A DNA stretch of 64,000 nucleotides. Source: Antedon mediterranea. Lineage: Eukaryota > Echinodermata > Crinoidea > Comatulida > Antedonidae. Made by a program: the position numbers and the translations under genes. The stretch lies in the NCBI RefSeq assembly GCF_964355755.1, contig NC_092678.1, forward strand, positions 12,558,922-12,622,921, written 5' to 3'. Positions 46,865 to 57,700 of the stretch are shown here, in pieces. Position 1 is the first letter of the stretch, and every line of letters begins with the position of its first letter. The notes beneath the pieces were generated by a model that did no database searches, had not been told where the DNA came from, and was given only the letters and a program-made list of their open reading frames with translations.

Positions 46865-48760
46865 TTAGCAGCAGTCTTTTTTCATTTTCAAAACGTTGTT
46901 ATACTTTAGGCCACTATCATCATCTGTTAAGGAGATAGAAATTACAATTGTTATTATTACATAATACCACAACTTATTATATTATATGGAATTATAATTA
47001 TATTATTATGTTTATGAAAATAAAAGAGACATTTTAATTAGTATTTTTATATATTTTCCTATCATCCTAAGGATGAACATATTGCACACAACGTCTCACA
47101 CTGTACGAGTCATTACAACTCGAACATATTGCACACAACGTCTCACACTGTACGAATCATTACAACTCGAACATATTGCACACAACGTCTCACACTGTAC
47201 GAATCATTACAACTCGATATGCTTTGACCAAAATTAAATATTACGCAGTACTTAAAATAATATAGTCTTTTTAGTGAATTTCCACATGGATATACTGGCA
47301 ACGCATTCACAAGCATTTAAAATGAGCTAGCACTTGTGATTTGTCAAATTACTCTTGCGTTGTGCGTACGTCTTTGCATTGCGCACCAACCATTATATCA
47401 TTCTTAACTTGTCGTAAGCTTCATAAAAACTTGAACGGACGGAAGTCTGCGTCGTTTTATTAATAAATGGAAACATTAAACAAAGAATTGACAGGACTTT
47501 GTCCGTAAAAAGAAAAACATGTAAATGTAGCTGTATACGGGACCTATTTTTAGTGATAAAATTAAGGTAACAATAATAACTCACATAGCCAGTTCCCCTC
47601 ATTAGATCCAGCAGTCTTGAAATCTGGCAACGTTTTTGATGAGTCCCACTTGTCCTTACTGACAAACTGCCAAGTTACTCCATTATCTTTACTACGCATG
47701 TAACTGCGCATATCCTTGTGAATTCCATAGATATGCCCTTTGGATTGGTCCGAACCAATAACGTTGTGGAGGTACATTGGCAGTGCTATTGACGAACAAT
47801 GTAAATTATGTGTATTTAGGTTCAAAGAGAATGATTTAAACGCAATTTATCAAATTAATTTCACTGTTCACCATCAGAACTAAGGTGAAGGCGAACCTAC
47901 TTTGGATTTTCGCCGATTAAATAAAATGGATATGGTTTGAGGCGCTTCTGCTCTTGATTCGATATAGGATAGTGGTTTTTGGCAGCTGAAAGTTTTTAAG
48001 TGTGTAGAGGTCCATGGTTCAGTGCTACCATTGGGGTTAAAAAATATTAAATCATTAAACTCACCTTTCCATCTCCCGTTTGGTGGATCATCTTGTACAT
48101 AACAGGACGGAACAAACTTCTGGGATAGACGTCCATATGAAGGATTACAAGCAAAAATGATGTAGTTAGCTGGATCGTTCAATTTCTTAGTTATTACAAA
48201 ACCCCGATCATAATAATCTGTCAACATAAAAATGCAATGTGGGCAATGTATGAGTTATTCGTTGGCTCTTGAAATAAATTTAAATAATGATACACGTGCT
48301 ATACATTGCAGTAATAACTGATTTGTATGGTATTTAAAAAAATCATGTGGAATATAAAGTTACTACACAAAGACAAGTTCACACATCACTGCATAAAACA
48401 AATGTATGGCATTGTATATTAAAGCTCTTTCTATTAGTGGTAAGTGAGTGTGGCATTGCTAATAATCGCACGTGCAGGCGTCAACACTAAATACCCAGAC
48501 TTGGAACGTAGTGTTTTGGATGTTATCAATTATGGCCCCCGTAAAAAAAAGTTTTTTTTCTTCAAAATATTAACTGATTTGTTTATTAAAGAAAGTACCT
48601 GAAACTGGACAGTTACTAGAATCTCTGACACACACAGTATGCTTTCCGTCTTCGCATTTATGGGCACCAGCTACACAACAATCACACTGGTTAGATCCCA
48701 AGTCGTAATGGCAGACACATGTCTGAGTATTAGCCCACTTGCTGTACCTCATCACAGTTT
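46865..48760 (-). CDS. cysteine-rich segment, CCP-like segment and C-terminal module
   Basis: Exon 48760-48599 holds eight cysteines (TCVCHYDLGSNQCDCCVAGA ... CVRDSSNCPVS). Exon 48217-48065 has FACNPSYGRLSQKFVPSCYV and PPNGRWK, like part of a sushi repeat. Exon 47785-47585 has HIYGIHKDMRSYMRSKDNGV followed by TWQFVSKDKW, a module I have no name for. The last exon, 46923-46865, adds 18 codons (YNNVLKMKKDCC) and a TAA. Phases 1-1-1-1 agree throughout. Confidence 0.75.
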
Positions 48761-51700
48761 CTTTAGCATAGTTTGATACACGTATCTCTGACGAATAATT
48801 ATGTACTCTCTTTTATTTTGTGTTTAGAGTTCAATTTGGTTCCATTTTATTCGAATACACTATTAAGAACGTGGTGCTGGTTTGTAGGCTTAAAAACTGT
48901 TTTACTAAACATTGAATTGATTAAACTAAGAATACTCAAATAAATCAATGGATAAATTATTATTTTTTATATAACATCTTGATTTACTTTGAAACGACCA
49001 ACTTTGGCGCTTTTCCAATTCGTTCAATACAGTAGCTATGTAATCTTTATACTACCTTGAGACATAGAATATTCACAAATGGCTGGTAAGATAGCGGTAC
49101 ACTCCATAACGTCCCAGTCTCCAAGATCAGTACTGATGTCGTCTCTTGTGTCGTAGATCTCTATATAAGCCGCAGTTCCACAGTCTTTATTCGAGCTTGT
49201 CCCGGGTCTGTTAGGTAGCCATTTTGTATATGACGCTGATGAACCGTCTGTCCACTTGAACTCATCACCCTAGTAGTATGAAACGTAATAATTTCTATAT
49301 AAATTCACGTCATTCGATTAGCCATGATATATCTTCAACCATACTTCTTTTATTACATCGTTTTGTTCATGGTATCGTTTTTAAAAAATTATTATCCTTT
49401 AACAGTAATAAATATAAAAATATAATAATATAATATAATACTTACTCCAACGTCTTTCAAACCAATCCAATATCTGTAAGGAGATTGTATAGAAACAAGG
49501 CCCCGAAGAAATTGTTGTTCAAAAGCATCTTTGATCATGACTAATTGAGCAGTGTCTGCTTCACAAGCGGCCTTTGCTGCATCCCAAGTTTCTAGCGTGT
49601 CGTTGAACACTTGTAAGGTGTATAACCATGTCGACATACATCTTAGATTTTAAAGTTAATAGTATAATAATTCACTTCGCAAAATGATCGATATTTTCTC
49701 TAAATATGACATTATTACTATTTAACGCCATGGGCAAATTCCAAGATTATAGCGTCAAATATTATGTTTCACATGTGACGACTTTTAGTGCGATTTGGTT
49801 TAACATTGCTAAAAGATAAACATATGGCATGCCATAGGTATACGTGAGCTAGAATCAATGTGGTTGAGCTCTTAAAAAAATACATAACATAAACAGAAGA
49901 CTTAGGGCTATGTTAAGACATTTGTGTCATGTATTCGTGATAATAGAAAAGATGTAGATACAGTACGACAAATGTGTACTGTATAATTACATTGATTGTA
50001 AACGAACAAACAGAAATCAAATGTAATGAAACTAGAAAATAAACTAAATTAAACGATGTATGCACACATCTAGTTCCAGAATTATTTAAGCATGTAATAA
50101 ATTACCATTCCCTACAGTAACATAGTATCTACATAAACTTTCCAGAATAAGAGTATGTTTAGATTTAAGAAACCATGTATAATTAATATAAGAACAATTA
50201 GGAATATTCCAGAAATATACTATTAATAAAAAACTGTAATCCAATAGAGTAATAATAATAATGATCTGGAATGTTATGAACATATTGTATATAAATGGAA
50301 GTATGACATTTGTAATGAGGGAGAAGAAGAATTTTTGATTGAAGCATTTATTTTGAAGAAGGTTGGATATTAGATTGTAAAAGTTATTGTGAAGCTGTTG
50401 TTTAAAGTATTTACTGGATTGTTGAAAGTTGAAGTTCGTTGATTGAAATTAACTTTGAGTTATTTTACAACTTTAAGGATTTCGTTTGTATACTTTTATG
50501 TCACAAGGGAGTTCCTAAAGTATTTTCAACCGCTCGAAAACATACGTAAAATGAGTTCGTGACAAAGCATAGGAGAAATATTACCAATCTTTGGATGAGT
50601 TTATAGCCAATAACAAACATTTACGCTTATTCAATTACAACGATTTTGTTTTAGGTTCTGAAATGTAACGCTTACCACCACATCCAATATCTGGTCTGTC
50701 CGAATACTCAAATTGAAAAGGATTGGTAGAACCTAGAACTTTTGAGCTAACCGTTGAGTGCCACAACAAATCAGCCACCCCGACAAAACGTCGAGTGCCA
50801 GGAGCACTTTTACCATTTTTGTCGATTCCCAAGCGTACACGGAAAGTTGGCTTTGCGGCAATTTGAATGGTTCCAAGCTGTAAAATAAATAAAGCCTTAC
50901 TAAATTTTCTATCGCCCTAGTTACTATTTTCTTCCTTTTGGAAAACTGAAAATGAAAAAAAACACCCACACCAATCGTGTTGAAATAAAGTAATTTATGT
51001 AGGCCGAAAGAACATCTGTCAAGCCAAGCTTGAATTTTTCCTTGCTGATATTAGACCAACGGTTATTTCTTACTTATTATTATCATTCTGAGGAGGATGC
51101 TCGAAATATGAATTATATACCGCAACTTTATTGCAAAATAACTTACATTAAATCGAACAGGAGTTGGACCAGGCATACTTGTGTTTACCACTGGCGGCTG
51201 CAACAGCTCTGTGTATTCCGATTCAATGCTAATATACTGGACGTTTTTCGACGTCATTATTGTAAAAGTTACGTCTACCGCTTTTCCTGTTGAGTTCCCA
51301 TCATGCCATATTTTAATCAATAGTATCACATCTTCACTATAAACATAGACCAGAATACAATGTTAATTTGATATGATATGTTAATTATAGAACACGGAGA
51401 GTGATTTTAGGAATACAAACATGTAATCTAACCGTCAATTCCTTGTTTCCAAATCATTAGTTACGTTTAAAGTCATAACAATTTCATCAACAATAAACAT
51501 TCAATTAAATAATGTACATCAAACAAAAGTAATGTTTAGAAATTATCGGTATTTACATTCGTTTTCTAAATACCAGCATTATTTATAACAGACGTTACCG
51601 TATCAGCTAAAGTATCATCGTATTGCTGGATGATTAGATGACTAGTAAATATTCTGACGATGATTGTGAATTTGATATTATTTAGAATCAGTAGGTTGTT

Positions 51701-54700
51701 TATATTTTCAACCTTGACTGCCAATCCAGTTTCTACATTTTTGGTTTAGTCTATACTTTTATTATATTAAAATAAACAGTTTTATCCAAGAAAGACGCAT
51801 ACCGTTTTACTCACCCTTTATAAAATGAATTAGTTTCGTATAAAATCTTAAATGACATCTTCGGTTCTTGGACTTTGTTAATCAATGTATGGACAGGTAC
51901 TTCTCCAACCCAGATGTGAGTACCGTCACCAATCTGCATTCCTATTCCTAACCAGTGCTCAGAACCATTGACTACTTCGTCTGTATCGTCTAGAACAACT
52001 TCTACTTCAAACGCTAAGACGTTATTGGAAGCGTCTTGGTCGGTCACCTCGATAAATCCGTCAATCCGCGTCAACGACCAGTCTTTAAGAATGCCATAGA
52101 CATCATCCGTGGCAATGTACTGCGTCTGAAGAGCATAATAACAGAACTCTGTCGAGTATGTACAGCATAAAGAGTCACTAACAAATGAAACCGACACTTT
52201 GTTAATACTCCACTGGTTGCTTGTCTTGTTTGTTGAAAAGTTGTATGGCAGCGTGACTTCAATTATGGGATCGGCGGTTCCTCTTGGAAACTCAACAACA
52301 AGGTTTATATGCACCGTTTGACCAACGTTAACAAAAACGTTACCATCTTCAGACTGGTCGGTAACGTTCATCAAGAAATGCGGTAGTTTGCTGAAACCGA
52401 CATTGACAGGTTCTTCTGCGGAGACTAAGCCGGGGTCATTAATCTCAGCCTTAATGTTAACTCGTAGATTAACTCCAGGTTTCACATCAGCTATAACAAG
52501 ATGTACAGATATAATAAATTGAAGCATGAATATGTAGTAAATAACAGTTTTTTTATGACTCCCCCACAAACTAAAAAAAAAAACCTGATGGAGAAAATAT
52601 CATTTTCTTTTATTTATAATTATAAAGCTTTTTAAACATTCTCTAGTACTTTTTAGACAGGATGGTATCTTTTGATGCACCTAGGTTGTAGATAAGAACC
52701 TTAAAACATTGTTAATCATCATCATTAATAGTAGTCAGATGTTTTGAAGTAACTTGTACTGTATACTAACACTTGCGACAGAATTAGCAAGGGATGCTCG
52801 GGACAGTAAACGATTCAACCATTTTAATGATTTACTAATCAGTTTAATAGTTAATACAGTTAATCTTCATAATGAAACACAATTTAGTTACCATTAACAG
52901 TAGAATTTATGGTCCCTTCAAATTGAATGTCAGATAAAAAGTAAGAAATACTACTAAAAGACAAGATAATTTCTGATGTAACACCTACGGCTGGGGTGAC
53001 AACAAAGTGGCTCTGAAAAAGAAAGTATAACTGAAGCATGATATCTCATAAATGTACCAAACCGCAATATACTTTAAACAAGAAAATTAAACAATAAAAT
53101 AATCCCAGCAGATCGCAATATTTTTAAGGCAGAAATTACGCTGTTTAATATGGATAAAATTATTACTGTGACGTAAGTATAGTCATACAATGAAACGTGA
53201 ATATAGGTTCCATTTCACATAATCCCGTGACGTCATGGCTAACATAGACGGCAACAATTGCAAGATAGCTTTCCTATTTCCTAAACATAATTCTCTTTCT
53301 CTAAAATTGACCTCATGAACAGAAGAATGCCAAGTAACACATAATTTTTAAGAAAGAAACCAAACTTACTGTTTTGGTTGAGTTTGTATTTCCATTTCCT
53401 GTCAGAGTCCATACAAAAGGATTAGAGGACATATCGAACTGAAAACGAGGTTTATACTAGATTAGATTGAGTTTGTATTTCCATTTCCTGTCAGAGTCAA
53501 TACAAAAGGATTAGAGGACATATCGAACTAAAAATGAGGTTTATACTAGATTAGATTGAGTTTGTATTTCCGTTTCCTGTCAGAGTCCATACAAAAGGAT
53601 TAGAGGACATGTCGAACTGAAAATGAGGTTTATACTAGATTAGATTGAGTTTGTATTTCCATTTCCTGTCAGAGTCCATACAAAAGGATTAGAGGACATA
53701 TCGAACTGAAAATGAGGTTTATACTAGATTAGATTGAGTTTGTATTTCCATTTCCTGTCAGAGTCCATACAAAAGGATTAGAGGACATATCGAACTAAAA
53801 ATGAGGTTTATACTAGATTAGATTGAGTTTGTATTTCCGTTTCTTGTCAGAGTCCATACAAAAGGATTAGAGGACATATCGAACTGAAAACGAGGTTTAT
53901 ACTAGATTAGATTTACTGTAAGTGATGTTGACGACTCTCAATAGCGCATCTTTTATACTAATTATGATAATCTTATTTTTTTTTTTTATTTTACCCAACG
54001 AAGACCTAAAATGCTGATAATGCATTTGCAGCTCATATACTGTGGAACAATTAAACATTTCTCTAATTCAACTCATGATACACATTCTATTGAAGTTGTC
54101 AAAACCCTTTTTTATTTTTTTCCCATCTTAAAAGTGCTCTGGGGCTATACAAATTCGACAACATCAAATTTAACGTGCCTATGCAAATATTGCCGTTATA
54201 TTACACACGCATAAGCTTTAAACTTTGACCCAATGTATTTAAATTATTCATATTTTATTTTTATTATATTTTATTAATTTGAAATTAAAATGTTATGTTT
54301 CAAAGAAGAATCAAATTTATTTAGTTACCAGAGAAAAAGATTGATAGAGATGGCAGCAGAAATATTACTTACTTTACTATTATTGCCTCGTATTTCAAAC
54401 GTATCACCTCCAAACCGCTAGAACTTACACATCATAATTCCGTAAAGCTAGTGGTATTCTAGTTAAATTTAGCCGTACGGTAAACAGTATACTAACGGGA
54501 ATTACGTATGTGCATGTTAACTGAGAGTTGGTAGGGTACAAGTAAAGAAAACCAGGTTGATATTCTTAAAGATTAGTTAAATGAAACAGAGTAATATATT
54601 ATAAGCATGTATTCATGTTAGTTCTACTGTTACAGTGCCTTAGATAAGCACTTTCACGATAATAACGATATATACCTCCATATTTTCAGCTGTAAGGGTG

Positions 54701-57700
54701 ACTGTAAAGTCTGTTCCGGATGTCAATCCAGTAGTATTGATGAAGAAGTCCGTCTTCACTTTGTCTCCTGCTCCATAGTAGAATTTTGAATCGTTAACAT
54801 TTATGCTCACATCCATGACGGTATCAATAACTTAAGTTAACAGTAAAAAAAATCAAATGGTTTACGATTAGCTAGAAAAATATATGATTTTATTGACGAT
54901 ACTTTATCGTGATTTTTGGAAAGCGAAGAATATTCCACTGTGTTTAAATCGGCAAATTACAACATACATGTAATGCTTTTGGCGGATTTTAAGATAAAGT
55001 TTAACAAATAATTACCTGGACAACCGTAAAGTTCCATTCTTAAACTTGGCCATCCACGTGCCTTATATGGATAAATTCGAATGTATCGAGCATTTACAGG
55101 AGAATTAAAAGAATTGATAACGACACTGTATTTATCAAAATTTCCCGGAAACCGCTACAAATAAGATGTACAGATATCAATTTTTGATGATCTATTTTGT
55201 TTTCTCTTTTGTGGGGGCAGTCCACTATTATTGCACATATGAAAAACAATATGATAAAAGTTAGATAGATATCTGTCTATCTGTCTGAGAAAATTTATAT
55301 TACAGAGCTAAAACGATATAAAGATTGAAATTCAGTATTGAGATTCGGTATAATAATGATAAAATGATATATTGCACTATAGGCTAAGATTGTGGTTTGT
55401 GTAAATACTTTGATAAAATTGTATATTTTTACATTGATAAATAAAGACATTTCGAACATAATATTGCTTTAAAGGTTTACATAAATTATATGATAAAATA
55501 AACTAATATACATTGCAAAGCTAAACCCAATTTTAAGCTACAATTACCTTTTTAATAATATTACGATAATTTAATAATTCATGGCTTTTATCTTGCTTGA
55601 ATAAAATTGATAATAGTCAGACACTTGACTGCCTGTAACTGCCATATATCTAGTCTTGAAAATAAAAAAAATGCTAAGAGTAAAATTACTTACTCCACCT
55701 TCTTCAGCAGTTATTTCCCAAAAAGTAGTTCCATTTGTGCTGTATTTGACCCTGTATTCCTCAACATATTTTTTATTGGTATTTCCTTGAGTGGCGACTT
55801 TAGTTACTTTGGTAATGTTACCAAGATCAACTTGAATCCAATGATTTTTGGGATTACCTGTTGCAGATGCCCAACACGATCTACCATGAAGTCTTCCCTT
55901 GTACGGTTGAAAGTAATTAAGAGAACTATCAGCCGTCATCTGATTATCAGAAATTGCACCACTCTCAATTCCCAGAGCTGTATTGCACGATTCTATGAGT
56001 AAAATTTTGCTTACCAATTCAATTCATTATCATTTAATATTATGTTTTAGCAATCAATCAATCAAAGAGAATATAGACTTGGGTTTTTATGGAATAAACA
56101 CTGCCAAATTTATTATTTGAACATTATTGTAAATATATATGTAAATGTATATAGTTCTGTTGAGTTTTCTCTATCTCTCATACGTGGTGTACCGAAAACT
56201 TCATAATAATCCACATATTTGAACCTTATTATGTAATTACCTGCACATCTGTAAAGTTCTATTCTCAAACTTGGCCAATCAACCCAGGCTTTTAGATAAA
56301 TACGAATATATTGAGCATTTACAGGAGAGGAAAACGAATTAATAACAACACTTTTTTCATCAACATTTCCGATAAACATCTAGAATTTAGGAAATAAACA
56401 TATCATTATTATATTATTAAATTATGTAAGATTTTGCCGATTATTCATTAATTTTAATATTTATGAATATCGTCCCAATGATTGTTCCTTTGAGTTATTA
56501 GAGTGATGTTAGGCCAGAACCACCGGTAGATGGCGCTGTACATGACCAGAACTTTAACGGAACACACTGAATACTTTCATAGAAAAAAATCAGGTAATGA
56601 CTTAAATGCCCTAGGTATGTATGTTGTAGCTATCATTTTGACATTGTATCACATGGAACGCCTTATAATGGTTTCAAGAAACGCAGAAAACGTACGAAAC
56701 AGTATATATCTGTGCCAACAAGTGAATTTTATAATTTTATTTAAAATACATGTGACGTCACAAAGAACGTCATCTTCGGCATATATTCTGACGCAACGTC
56801 TTTGGAAGCATAGGGATGTTCGGAAATATCACCCAAACAAAGTTAAAAATAATCATGCTGATTGGTGGATTAAAATAAATTTCTTTCAACAAATTTTCGA
56901 GTGGGGATTATTATTCAAAGTGATTTTTTTATTGGGGAGGTTTTGGGCGTTATTCAAATAAATACCATCCTAATAATTAATACATTATTTAATTTAAACA
57001 TCTTTTGAAACTAACTTCCGCGCCGTTTCTGCCCAAGAAGAAAGACGTTGTAGACGGCTTGCAACATGGGCAGACGTATCCTGGTCCTAACTGGACACAG
57101 ATAGCCCACAGTTATCCCTGCCAGCTTACTCAATAAAACTCGGCTATCGGGATTCACTCGATTTTAAACAAAAGGTCTTATCATCAGATCTCCCTATCTA
57201 ATGTTATAATACTATTCCCCATAATATACTCCGATGCTTTATTGCGTATATTCAATTTTATCTTTATTAATTTGCAGTACCATTTAATTTTTCAACTACT
57301 GTACCTTCACGCACGCGGTTCGATCCCAAAGTAAACAAAAAAACTAAAATGGTTATAGCTACTAATGTCCAAATTAATAGAAACCAGGATGTTGCAAGGT
57401 GAACCTGGAAATTACTTGGACCGCGTAAAATTGAATTTGAATTGAAAATCTACTGATGAAATCAGAAACTTGGTGTTAAACCCTTTATAATACCTTCCTA
57501 ATAACTATGGAACAATATCGTAAAAGTGGAAAATAATGTTATCAAATCTACGTTTTGCGTTACATCTGAGATAGATAAGGTAGGTAACCAAGGCGGAGAT
57601 TTGTCCCAAAGTTTTCCAATGTGCTCGTCTATGTCAGAATTAACCATAATTTATATATAGATACGAAGGATCAATAGTTTGAAAGTAATCAGTAATAGAA

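Noticed and set aside
56530-56961. 143-codon plus-strand open frame inside the discoidin-gene intron
   Set aside because: No recognisable domain, no clear splice context, composition like the surrounding AT-rich DNA.
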